13,714 bases of DNA from positions 1-13,714 of the forward strand of contig CADWAF010004734.1 of NCBI GenBank assembly GCA_902984215.1, given 5' to 3'. The stretch comes from Willaertia magna. Its lineage: Eukaryota; Heterolobosea; Eutetramitea; Acrasida; Naegleriidae. Position numbers and translations under genes: made by a program. Positions 1 to 9,210 of the stretch are shown piece after piece. How positions within the stretch are numbered: position 1 is the first letter of the stretch; each line of letters begins with the position of its first letter. Under the pieces are notes generated by a model that ran no database searches, was not told where the DNA came from, and saw only the letters and a program-made list of their open reading frames with translations.

Positions 1-1
1 T

Positions 2-2720
2 AGAGGGGATGTTATTGATACAATTAATACAAGTAGTGTAGAGGAAACATGGAATTTTGAAGAAGAAATAATTTTTGCACAATCTGGTCCTCTTTCTGGT
101 CCTTCTAATTCTTTAGGGATAGAATTAAGGGACGGAATTTTGGCTGCATTTCATGAGGCAAACTTACTTGGTGGAATATGGAATAGTAAGAAGCTACGGT
201 TGGTAACTTTGGATGATAAATATGAGCCTATATATACAAAACAAAATACTAATTATTTCCTTTTTAATAAGACATTGCCTAATGGCTCTCCCGGAGGTGT
301 TAGTTTAAATCAACCAATAACAAAAGTTTTCGGACTGATAGGATATGTTGGAACGCCAACAGTGGATAGTGTTTTTAAAGATGTTATATCGAGTAAGGTT
401 CCATTAATTGGAAGCTTTACTGGAGCTAGATGGCTACGTACTCCCTTTAATAAGAACGTTATTAATTTAAGAGCTTCTTATGGTAAGTTCCAATTGATTT
501 CACGGTTTCCTTAATTACTAAAATAATAAGATGATGAAACTGCAGCAATGATAGATTGGTTGGTAAATGAGCAATTAATAACAAAGATTTCAATTCTTTA
601 CCAAAATGATAGTTTCGGAAATGCTGGACTAGAAGTAAGTAGATTTGATTTTGCTATAATTTACATTAAATTAAAAGGGTGTATTGAGGGCTCTTGATCA
701 TGTAAAAATTCCTCTTTCTTCCTTTGGTTTATATACCAGAAATACTTTAAATGTTGAGGATGCAGTTACAAGTATTGGTAGGGCCAACCCGAAAGCGATT
801 ATCATGATTGGAACTGCTGCTCCAGTAGCTAAATTTGTAAAATTGGTGAGAGATTTTTCATTACAACCCAAGAATGAAAGACAAGGATACAAAGAGGAAG
901 AAATTATCTTTTTGACTGTGAGTTTTGTTGGCAGTGCAGCATTATCAAAACAGCTTCATTCTTACTCCGTTCAATCGAACGGAACTATGGATTATACGAA
1001 AAATGTTGTGATAACACAAGTGGTTCCGAGTCCCTTTGATGAATCTTTTCCATTAGTTCAATCTTATCTAAGGGCAAGAAAATCATATATACTTAGTAAT
1101 GGAGGAGATGTATCGAAATTTGTTCCTTCTTTTATTGAGCTAGAAGGGTATTTAGTAGGAAAGTTTACGTATATGGCACTTTCTCAAACAACTAAAAGTT
1201 TAACAAGAACTAACTTTATCAATACAGTGTATGCCTCTGGAAGTAGAGATAAATCAGTAGGAGATTTAAATGGTAAAATATTTATTTTTGATGCAATGAA
1301 GGTTGGCCCCTTCAGAGATTGTAATTCATTCGATCCATTAGATGAATTAATGCTTATTAATAATTCGAGACCTTTTCTCTGCAACTCAACTACATACAAT
1401 TGTAACCAAGGCTTGAAATCAGTTTACAAATCACAAATTAGTGGCTCTAGTTTTGAAATATTTGGGTTTACTTTTTCCTGGTATTCGCCTGGTGGCTCTT
1501 TTTCTACTTGTATTTCAGACATTTCAACAATGAGAACACCTATCTCGAATAATCGTGAATTACTTTTATTGATTATAATTCCTGTTTCAGTAACCGTATT
1601 ACTCATCATTATAGCTCTTATCTCTTATTATTCGTACAGATACTATCGTCAAATAAAAGAGATTGAGAACGCTCCTAAATCTGGGGATATAAGTATTGCT
1701 TTTACTGATATATTGAACAGTAGTACGTTGTGGCAAACATTTGAGAAATCAATGAAGGAAGCTCTATTAATACATAATGCAATTATGAGAAAGAATTTGA
1801 AAAATTTTGATGGATATGAAGTAAAAACTAACGGAGATAGTAAGTAATTGGCATCAATTTAGTTTTTACATTTTTAAGGCTTTTATGTTGCCTTTCGCAA
1901 TCCCGCTGATTGCATTGATTGGGCAGTTTCTGTTCAACATGATTTGAATAAGGCTAAGTGGCCTAGCGAATTGTACAATGCTTGGGATTGTAGACAAGTA
2001 TGGGATGAAGAAACGCGAAATTTGATTTGGTCAGGGCTTAGGGTCAGAATAGGAATTCACTTTGGTAGGTAAGTAATTAAACTTTAATTTCATCACATGT
2101 GACAATTTTTGTAAAGGGCTGAAAATCAATTCGATAAAGTGATGAAGAGACCAGATTACTTTGGGAGTGCAATTAATAAGGCAGCAAGAATTGAATCAAT
2201 TGCAGGGGGAGGCCAAATCTTAGTTTCAGAGGAATTTTTGTTAGAGACTTGGAAAAGATATAGAACTCGATTATATTCTTACATTTATTTGCTAGACGAT
2301 AATCCAAAAGACTATGTTAGAGACATTACTGCAACATTCTCTAATTGTCTTCCTTCTTCTTCTTTTATTTCAACAAATAGTGGAAATGTAGATAGCATTT
2401 CAAGTGCTGTTTCCGTTTCCAGATCTAGTGACAATAACAGCAACCCTGAAAAGAAACAAAAACGAAAAATTGCATTATTATATACAGCAGAGGATTTAGG
2501 TAAACATTACTTAAAGGGATTACAAGGGCTTTCAAGAGTTTTTCAAATTAAATCTAAGGAAATGCAAAAAAGGGAATATCCTCCAATTCAGAATAATTTC
2601 ACTGATGCATCTTTAGATTTAATGAATACTATGGATTTAAATCATCAAGATCAAGATCATTCTCCAATAGGTGCTGTAAAGTTCAAGAAGAATTATATTG
2701 TTCCAATTGATAATTTGTGA
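2..2720 (+). CDS. Receptor-type class III adenylate/guanylate cyclase, 5' end missing
   Basis: Membrane receptor expected to make cAMP (or cGMP) from the nucleoside triphosphate when its outer domain is engaged. Seen: the frame is open from the window edge and joins five exons (2-482, 531-634, 678-1839, 1879-2068, 2117-2720), giving 846 residues without the N-terminus. The four introns (48, 43, 39, 48 nt) all start GTAAGT. Residues 1-480 look like a Leu/Ile/Val-binding periplasmic domain (FTGARWLRTPF, INLRASY, YQNDSFGNAGL). One TM helix lies at about 490-513. The cyclase domain is at about 532-690: metal Asp in FTDI and in NGDS, Lys in EVKTNGD, Asp in RPDYFG, Asn/Arg in INKAAR, so it looks catalytically complete. 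A Ser-rich, then basic tail follows. Outer domain, one TM and cyclase is the trypanosomatid receptor cyclase layout; the RPDYFG-type motif is typical of class IIIa. The Lys/Asp pair favours ATP. The start codon lies outside the window. Confidence 0.9.
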
Positions 2721-2893
2721 CAACTGCGAGTTTTTAGAATAAAAACCAATTGTTTGGCATTGAGGATGTAAATAATCTCTGCAGTTATTTATAAATTAAG
2801 GTAATGTCTTACAAGATATTATTTGTATCGAAAGTGAGGGTGAGGTCAGAAAAGACATAAAACCAGCTTAAATAAAGATATTGAATTATTCTT
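2721..2893. other. Short convergent intergenic region with polyadenylation-like signals
   Basis: These 173 bp separate the stop codons of the cyclase (+) and the phosphatase (-). AATAAA is present on the + strand at 2871-2876, 151 nt past the cyclase stop. On the minus strand AATAAA at 2898-2893 overlaps the phosphatase stop codon itself. In a genome this AT-rich such hexamers are expected by chance, so their use is inferred. Confidence 0.3.
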
Positions 2894-4658
2894 TTATTGA
2901 AATACAAAATTAAATATTTCTAATTCTTTTCCATCCTCAGTTAATGTATATAAAACTTCTTTCACTTCCAACACATCATTTTGTGAAATTTGACAATTAA
3001 TATCTGTCCAATTACCTCTTTCCAATAACTTTTCTATTTTACCATTTCTCTTAACACCAAAAGTAATACTTTCATATTTCTTCCCTTGAATTGTAATATC
3101 TTCACTACCAGTACGACTCACAATATCTTGTATCCTTTTAGGTGGTGGAGTGCTTGTAAATGCAGAACTAACAATCTGTGAGATTAAAACATTCTTTGTT
3201 TTTTTATCCTTAATACTTCCAGAAGTGGCTGTATGAACATCTCCTCCAAGTAATGTTAATTGTTTTTTATGTTTTAAAACTACTTCTAATAACATTTCTA
3301 AAAATAAATCTCTTTCTTTTAAATGATTTTTATCACTCCAATGATCAATTAAATCATCTCTAATAAATATTATTAATATTATGATTGACACATGTTAATG
3401 TGTAAACTTACCTTGCCTCAAGTGTACCCATAGGAGAATCTAAATTTAATAAATATCTTAATGATTCTTTTGTAAAATTCCATGGAAGAATAGAATTAGA
3501 ATCAATAGATGTATTAAATAAAACGTCAACTAATTTTCTTAATTTTGTAATTGCAGGAAAAATAATTGGTACACCTGTCACAAAATAAATCTTTTGAACT
3601 TGTTTCATTTTAGCAACTTCCATTAACTTTTTTCTTATTAATTCTTGATTCCCTTTTGAAACAAATTGATTTATAGTTCTTTCTGATCTTGTATCAATCA
3701 TCATTATAGAAATCCCAAAAGAATAAAAAACATTACAAATATTTAAAGCATTTCTATTAAAAAATTGTTTGTTTTCAAATAAATCATCAAATGACATGTG
3801 ATACTGAAATAATAAAATAAATTGTGTAGCTATCTTATCAATACATTGCATCATTGGTGGACAATCATCATAAGAACCTTTTCCATCATAATAATCATGA
3901 TCATCTGCCAATGAAATACAAATGATTGAACTATAAAATCTTTTCATTTTATGTCCAAATATATTTAAATAATTATTAAAATAGAAATTTTCAATATCTT
4001 TACGTATTTCATCTGTTGGTTGTGTTTTTAAATAAATTTCTTTATTTATTTTTTTGTAACCTAACCTTTCAGTTTTAAATTGTAACCAATTCTCTTTTAT
4101 AGATGGAATGTTAAACACTCCATCATTGTATATTTGATCTCCACCTAATACTGCTAAGTGGTAAGGTTGTTGTTGATGGATGTTATTGATATGATCCCAG
4201 ATGGTCACATTTCTTTCATAACTATTACAACTACCAAATAGAAAATGTAAATTTTGTTGATTGATTGGCAAGTGAAAGGAATACTTTTCAACACTTAAAG
4301 ATGAAAAGGATATAGTTTTTGTAAAATAATATTCTACCTTTTCAAAAGAAGAATTAGAAATGGCAATATCTCTAATATTCATTAAAGGTATTTCAACTAA
4401 ATACCTTACAAAAATTCCTAAATTACTGACATTTAACATTTGATTGGTTGTTAATACTTCTTCCTTTATAATTTTCCCTTTAGAGATATTTAACTGTGGT
4501 AACTCTACAGTTTTATTTAAATTATTAGAACTGCTACTTGCATGAAATAGCATTCCAGAAGTTGGTGGTAATAAAACTAAAAGAATTGAAACGATCCAAC
4601 TATCTTCTGTTACATCATTTAAACGTAAAAGAGGTCCACAAAGAATTTCATTTGTCAT
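2894..4658 (-). CDS. PhoD-like metallophosphatase (alkaline phosphatase D family)
   Basis: Predicted metal-dependent phosphomonoesterase or phosphodiesterase of the calcineurin-like superfamily. Seen: two exons on the minus strand, 4658-3412 and 3359-2894. They are joined by a 52-nt GTAAGT...TAG intron that splits an Arg codon. The product is 570 residues. Motifs in order: GSCNSYE (about 142-148), GGDQIYND (172-179), DDHDYYDG (252-259), DTRSER (322-327), TGVPI (361-365), DLIDHW (418-423) and GGDVHTA (454-460). These are the metal-binding and PhoD signature blocks in family order. The ATG at 4658 is chosen because the family often begins with a GPLLR-like stretch (residues 8-12) close to the N-terminus. 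There is no clear signal peptide or TM helix, so a cytosolic place is inferred. The gene faces the upstream cyclase 3' end to 3' end. The substrate cannot be told from sequence. Confidence 0.88.
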
Positions 4659-4954
4659 TTCAATCTGTTTAAATCTGTTTGTTGGTATCTATTAAATTTG
4701 TTGGTGTTTGTTTATCTCGTTTTTTTTTCGGTGTCACTATCATGTTGCCAATTGGAATGTTAGGCTTATTTTGGTGAAAACCTTTTCGTTCCTTTGAAAT
4801 GTTGTTGATTTCATTTTCAAATGATATCTTCTTTTTGTTCTCCTTAAACAATTGGTTGAACAACCTAGGCTGGGATGAGATGATAACAGTGCTAATAGAA
4901 ACTAACTGCAATCTTGTATTCTTTAACTACCAACACAAGAATGAATTAAATTAC

Positions 4955-4985
4955 TTTTGCCTTCCGAAGGCCTCCGAAGGCAAAA
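4955..4985. repeat. Inverted repeat, 10-bp arms
   Basis: TTTTGCCTTC at 4955-4964 is the exact reverse complement of GAAGGCAAAA at 4976-4985, with an 11-nt loop. Within it CCGAAGG also occurs twice as a direct repeat. It is conspicuously GC-rich for this region. Its role is unknown. Confidence 0.7.
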
Positions 4986-5012
4986 AGAAGAAAATTTGGA
5001 GATTGGTTTCTG

Positions 5013-5067
5013 TTAAATTTTTATTAAATTTTTATTAAATTTTTATTAAATTTTTATTAAATTTTTA
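5013..5067. repeat. Five perfect tandem copies of an 11-bp unit
   Basis: The unit TTAAATTTTTA repeats head to tail five times without a mismatch, followed by a run of A. This is a minisatellite-like slippage array in the intergenic region. No coding role is visible. Confidence 0.9.
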
Positions 5068-5143
5068 AAAAAAAAAACGTTTAGAAAAAGAGGGAAATTC
5101 GCTGCTTGTCATTTAATTAAAACAGTGTTATTTAATTAAATAA

Positions 5144-5490
5144 TTATTGTACAGGAACACTAATTTCATCTCCACTTGATATTGCCTTTACAAAAATATA
5201 TAATTATTCAATTAAAATGTTAAACTTACGTGATAATCAATATCATTCATTCCTCTTTTAAAATTTGGTATCACATTATATCCATATCTAATTTTTATTA
5301 AAGAAATAAACTCAAACTCCCGGTAAGGTAATTGAATATATTGAGATATCGTTGTATTTTGTAAATTTATTTTAACTACCGGTGGATTTGCTTCCCAAGC
5401 CAATAATCTTACTTGATCCAAGTATTGTGGACAGTATGAAACAACTTGTGCTGGACTGATGTGACGTTCTAAAGAACAACCATTATTCAT
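5144..5490 (-). CDS. Small hypothetical protein, two exons
   Basis: I do not recognise this protein. Seen: an open minus-strand exon (5490-5230) runs into a good GTAAGT donor. A 44-nt intron (5229-5186) ends TTTTGTAAAG, and phase-0 joining continues for 13 codons to a TAA at 5146-5144. The product is about 100 residues. It looks like real protein (PQYLDQVRLLAWEA, LPYREFEFISLIKIRYGY, GMNDIDYH then AISSGDEISVPVQ), with no TM helix or known motif. The start is uncertain: ATG at 5490 is used here, but a CTTTAG acceptor lies just after it, so this may be the 3' end of a longer spliced gene. The frame also stays open further upstream, antisense to the SDR nucleotide-binding exon. Its proposed start collides head to head with the SDR start, so at least one of the two 5' ends is wrong or decayed. 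Confidence 0.5.
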
Positions 5491-5645
5491 AAATAAATAT
5501 GAAAATAAAATTGTTATTTTAACTGGTGGTACGATTGGTGGGTTAGGTTTTGAAACGGCAAAAGAATTACTTAAATTGGGGATGACAGTTATTTTACCGT
5601 TAAGAAATTGTAATGAAAAACGTTTAGAAATTGATAATTGCAATA
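5489..5645 (+). pseudogene. 5' fragment of a short-chain dehydrogenase/reductase, cut by the insertion
   Basis: N-terminal NAD(P)-binding part of an SDR oxidoreductase. Seen: KIVILTGGTIGGLGFETAKE, a beta-strand and glycine-rich Rossmann turn, then KLGMTVILPLRN, the second strand. The glycine motif is one residue longer than the usual TGxxxGxG. The frame runs to the element boundary at 5645 and would resume at 9211. No in-frame ATG is present between the upstream TGA (5462-5464) and this motif. The ATA at 5489 sits where an initiator would suit the family (about seven residues before the first strand), so ATG to ATA loss is possible. An upstream exon joined at an AG near 5474 is the alternative. 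The rest of the gene is at 9211-10119; without the element the protein would be about 325 residues, normal for retinol-dehydrogenase-like SDRs. Confidence 0.75.
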
Positions 5646-5653
5646 CACCCCAA
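5646..5653. repeat. Left terminal inverted repeat of the element
   Basis: CACCCCAA, preceded by the TA duplication at 5644-5645. With the flanking palindromic target the match to the right end extends outward to 5641. Inward it stops after 8 bp. Confidence 0.85.
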
Positions 5654-5754
5654 ACCGCGAAAAAAGTCTGAATTCATTACAAAATTTACAAAACCCAAAA
5701 ATGCCAAAAAAATGAGGCCAGCAAAAATTAATATAGGGAACTGAAAAAAAAAAC

Positions 5755-6513
5755 ATGAAATTTTACACCTATAATCCTTTAAAACAAAATTTTCATATTA
5801 CTTTAACTTCCAACTTACCTAATACTGCCAACACTGCTAAATCAAATAACAATCAAATAACATTTATAAACTATTCCAATGAAGAGGCCAGTAAGGGAAT
5901 AGTGAAAAAAAATAAATTAAAGTCAAAAACTACTAAATCTATTACAAAAAAGCCTCGTTCTTCTTTAATTAAAGTTCCAGCTAATTATATTAATTTACAA
6001 AATCAACAACGAATAAAACAACCTTCTCTTTTACCTTTAATAACTTCTTATGACATGTTATTAATGGAAAGATATTATAAATATAGAAGATTACAAGAGT
6101 TTGGAAAAATCTCAACAACTATTCTTAATAATCGTTTACAACCACAGTTTAGTAAATATGGATTATGGTTAAATTTAGGATCTTGTTTATCTGATTTAGT
6201 TCATACATTATTTATAAGTCAAGACTGTCAATTTTGAGAAAAAGAAATTACTATAAAAAGAGATGGACATAAAGTAAAAGAAATTCGAAATTTTTATCAT
6301 TTTAAAACTGTAATGCCTTATTTTGGAATTGAATTTTCTAATTGGTTTATTAGAGATCATGGAATTAACAATATAAATTTTAACAATAATCATTTACGTT
6401 CAATGTATGTTGAATTAGTTATATTTGTTAATAAAAGTGATAATAGAGTATTTGCACATTATAGACAAGTTACACAGTATTGTAAAAATAATATTTGGTA
6501 TGATACTGCTTAA
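5755..6513 (+). pseudogene. Element-encoded protein of unknown function, one internal TGA
   Basis: I do not recognise this protein. Seen: ATG at 5755 follows the element's left end by about 100 bp. The frame reads 160 codons to a TGA at 6235-6237, then continues in the same frame with equally protein-like sequence (IKRDGHKV, FYHFKTVMPYFGIEFSNWF, RVFAHYRQ) to TAA at 6511-6513, 252 positions in all. Residues 45-80 are Lys-rich (KKNKLKSKTTK, KKPRSS), like a nuclear-localisation or DNA-binding tail. The rest looks globular, with no TM helix. The in-frame resumption argues for one original gene with a nonsense change, most simply TGG to TGA. Its place opposite the transposase frame suggests an accessory transposition protein, but that is inference from position only. 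Confidence 0.6.
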
Positions 6514-7003
6514 TAAAATTGTAATTTTATATTTTAAAATAATAAATGTTTGTTTTATAATTATTAAATAATAATTTTTTTAACAAAAATAAAAATATAA
6601 ACATTTTAAATAAATAAAAAAAATACTAAATGTTATTTTTATAATATTAAATAAAAAAATTATTATTAATAAATAATAAATAATTAAAAATAATTTTAAA
6701 AAAAATATAAAAAAATTAAAAATTAAAATAAAATTAAAATATAAATCAAAAAAAATAATTAAAAAAAATAATTAAAAAAATAATTTTAAAAAAAATATAA
6801 AAAAATTAAAAATTAAAATAAAATTAAAATTTTAAAATAATTTTTAAAAAAATATTTTTAAAAAAATATTTATAATAAAAAATTTAAAAATAAAATTAAA
6901 ATTTTAATTTTTTAAAATAAAAATTAAAAATAAAAATTATATAAAATAAAATAAATATTTAAAAATTATAAATAAAAATAAATAAAAAATTTTTAAAAAA
7001 AAA
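6514..7003. repeat. A/T-only core of the element between the convergent frames
   Basis: About 490 bp made almost entirely of A and T runs, with no open frame of note. A 55-bp segment at 6686-6740 recurs exactly at 6776-6830, 90 bp apart. Between them TAATTAAAAAAA-type units repeat. It lies where the two element transcripts would end, so it may hold both terminators. The low complexity also suits slippage growth. Confidence 0.8.
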
Positions 7004-9130
7004 TTAAAATATATTTCCATATTTATAAATTAAATCAGGTAAATGACATATTAATATATGTATATAATAACCAAATTTACTTGATCTATATCTATATTTC
7101 AATAATCTTCCTAACCATTTACAATAAAATTCTAATTTTATTTTAATTTCATTATTTTCTTTATATTCTTCTTTATTTGGAATTATATAATTAAAAAATA
7201 ATAATCTAACAATTTTCCAAATTAATATTTCACATTCATCAAAATAATCTTTAAAAACAATTTCAAAATTAATTAATAATTCATTTACTTGTGAACCATT
7301 AAGGTAAGGTAATTGTGGTAAATTTTGATCAATATCATCTTCATCTTCATATCTTTCATTTCGCCATTTAAATTGTGAAAAATTATTTAATTTTGAAATT
7401 CTTTTTTCAATTAAAGACCAATCTAAAGGATTGTTATTTCTTTTTAAATATTGAATTAATAAATTTGAAATAACTCTTATTCTCATATGTAATGGACAAA
7501 TCATTGTAAAAACATTTAAATTACAAATATAATGAAGTTCTCTTAATTTATAAATTCTTTCAAATTCATATCTATCATTTTTACAACATTCACAAAAGGG
7601 ACAGAATAAATTATTATTATTTAAATCAGAAATTAAACCTAAAGCTTTTAAATCATTAACTAAAAACAATTCAAATTTAATTAATCTATTTTTATAAATA
7701 ATTCCATTTAAAATCATATCATTTAAAATGTTGTTACAATTATTTAATAAATTAATTAAAACATTTTTATTTTCTTTTTCTTCACTCATTCCAATAATTA
7801 AATGATTGTCTCGGCTTTGATTAGATAATAAATTATTTAAAAAAACTAAACTATTAACTACAAAAGTCTTTGCCCCACCATCTAAACATAATTTCGCCTT
7901 AATAGTATTAATATTTGTTTTATTTGTAAATTCTATTATATTTAAAAAATCTAAAATTAAATTTTTAACGTTACAAAAAATAAATTTTTTATGTTCAATA
8001 ATATTATATTTTTGTTTAATATTATTATTAATTGTTTATCTATAATTATTAATAGTATTTTCACATGGTATAATATTTTGTAATCCAATAAAAATTCTAA
8101 ATTTTTCAATTAAAGTATCACTAATTTGATAAAAATCTTTAAAATATAGAATAGCATATTTTGAAATATTTAATTGTAAATTATTAAATAAATTATTTAT
8201 TTTTTTTTTACAATTTATAATCATTAATTTATTTAAAGAGTTATCTAATTTTGTACAAACTTTTTCTATTAAATTAAAAAATTTATTACTATTAATACTA
8301 AAATATAAGCCTAATATTTCTATCCAATCTTCTTCTATTGACATAAATAAAATATCAACTGTTGAAATTAATTTTTCAATTATTTTATTTCTATATGAAG
8401 AATCTGTTAATTCTGTAATTTTTTTTCTTTTTTTTAAATTAAAATTTGATATATCTAAATTAGTTGTTTTTATTTCTTTATTTGTATTTTCTTTAAATAA
8501 AAGATTACCAGATAATAAATAAAAAGATAAAGAAGTAATTATAAATTTAATAAATTTATCTCTATAAATAAAATTAACTGAATTTAACATAAAATTAATA
8601 GCCCATTCAACATCTACATATTTACAGTTTTTTACAATTTCAAATTTTCTTTCTTCATTGTTTTTAGGTTTGTAAGAAGAAGGTGTTGATGTGAGTTTTG
8701 ACTGTTTAATTAATGATGTTAAATTTATTAGTATTTCATTATTATTATTAATTTTATAATCAATCCAATTCATTTCTATATTTGGAATTGTTAAATTATT
8801 TAAATTTGTTTTATTTATTGTTTCAGTTGTTGTTTCAGTTGTTGTTGTATTATTAAATTGTAAATTAGTATTTTCTTTTTGTGTTTGTAAATTATCGGAA
8901 GATAAATTGTCAGTTGATTGTTGTGAATAGTGTATAGAATTATTGTTGGTATAATTATTTGATGGAAAATGGCCAAAAACAGATTTAGAATTTTGAATTA
9001 AATGATAATAATTTAATAAATTATTTTCTTTATTATTTACTAATTCCGTTTGGTCTATTTCATTTAATAATTTATCTATTTCACATATGTCTGTAAAATA
9101 ATCACTAAATGAATCCGATGATATATCCAT
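7004..9130 (-). pseudogene. Transposase-like protein (probable DDE/RNase H fold), one internal TAA
   Basis: Likely the element's recombinase. Seen: the frame starts at ATG 9130, meets a single TAA at 8038-8036 (codon 365), continues in frame and ends at TAA 7006-7004, 708 positions. Residues 1-130 are Asn/Thr/Ser-rich. Residues 330-364 (ISKYAILYF, IPCENTINNYR) lead straight over the stop into TINNNIKQKYNI. Then come LCLDGGAKTFVV (Asp417), NDLKALGLISDL (Asp493), CPFCECC (510-516), ICPLHMR (545-550) and HILICHLPDLIYKYGNIF (691-708). Asp in DGG, Asp in DLK followed by a Cys-rich zinc-type insertion, then an HxPxxIxxYG block resembles transposase-like proteins I know from diverse eukaryotes. From memory I cannot name the family. 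The third acid, expected after the YG block, is absent because the frame ends there. The copy therefore looks inactive. Confidence 0.6.
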
Positions 9131-9167
9131 TTATTTAACACTGAAATATTTTTTCCACAAATTTCTT

Positions 9168-9199
9168 GACCCAAACAGCCATTTGGGTCTATTCTAGAC
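9168..9199. repeat. Two overlapping hairpins beside the right end of the element
   Basis: GACCCAAA (9168-9175) pairs perfectly with TTTGGGTC (9182-9189) across a 6-nt loop. GTCTA (9187-9191) pairs with TAGAC (9195-9199) across 3 nt. They sit between the transposase start and the right terminal repeat, where transposase-binding or promoter sites are usual. The left end has no matching pair. Confidence 0.6.
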
Positions 9200-9200
9200 A

Positions 9201-9208
9201 TTGGGGTG
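9201..9208. repeat. Right terminal inverted repeat of the element
   Basis: TTGGGGTG is the exact reverse complement of the left end. It is followed by the second TA (9209-9210) and then SDR coding sequence in frame from 9211. Confidence 0.85.
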
Positions 9209-9210
9209 TA

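Larger units (their letters stand above)
4659..5143. other. Intergenic region upstream of the phosphatase gene
   Basis: The stretch holds no convincing gene. There are 80- and 79-codon open frames on opposite strands, but they overlap each other and show no recognisable motif or splice continuation. The minus-strand one ends 10 nt before the phosphatase start and could lie in its leader. The region contains the hairpin at 4955-4985 and the tandem array at 5013-5067, followed by an A-run of about 10. The phosphatase promoter is expected here, but I cannot point to it. Confidence 0.5.
5646..9208. mobile_element. DNA transposon, 3563 bp, TA target duplication, inserted in the SDR gene
   Basis: Seen: CACCCCAA at 5646-5653 and its reverse complement TTGGGGTG at 9201-9208 form the ends. 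TA lies directly outside both (5644-5645 and 9209-9210). The outer bases CAA and TTG belong to a palindromic target CAATATTG, which makes the inverted repeat look 13 bp long. Removing the element plus one TA joins the two SDR halves in frame at an Ile codon, which fixes the boundaries independently of the repeats. Inside are two convergent reading frames (5755-6513 + and 9130-7004 -) around an A/T-only core. TA duplication is known for Tc1/mariner and some other cut-and-paste groups, but the termini and the transposase do not match Tc1/mariner as I know it. The superfamily is unassigned. Both frames carry stops, so this copy is probably non-autonomous. Confidence 0.85.

Noticed and set aside
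698..1609. Three minus-strand open frames (64, 71 and 61 codons) inside the cyclase
   Set aside because: They are antisense to a strongly supported coding exon and show no motif or splice continuation.
4669..4911. 80-codon minus-strand frame just upstream of the phosphatase
   Set aside because: It is Lys/Asn-rich with no recognisable feature, overlaps an equally long frame on the other strand, and the phosphatase is complete without it.
6235..8038. A variant genetic code in which TAA and TGA are read as amino acids
   Set aside because: Host genes end cleanly with TGA (2718-2720) and TAA (2894, 10117), and introns contain the same triplets in frame. Only the element frames are affected.
5646..9208. 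A large virus-like element (Polinton/Maverick type)
   Set aside because: It is only 3.56 kb, with 8-bp ends and no polymerase, integrase, protease or capsid-like frame.
5646..9208. The insertion as a giant spliceosomal intron of the SDR
   Set aside because: The borders are CACCCC...GGGGTG with no GT...AG at the join, and it holds two large genes. All other introns here are under 90 nt.
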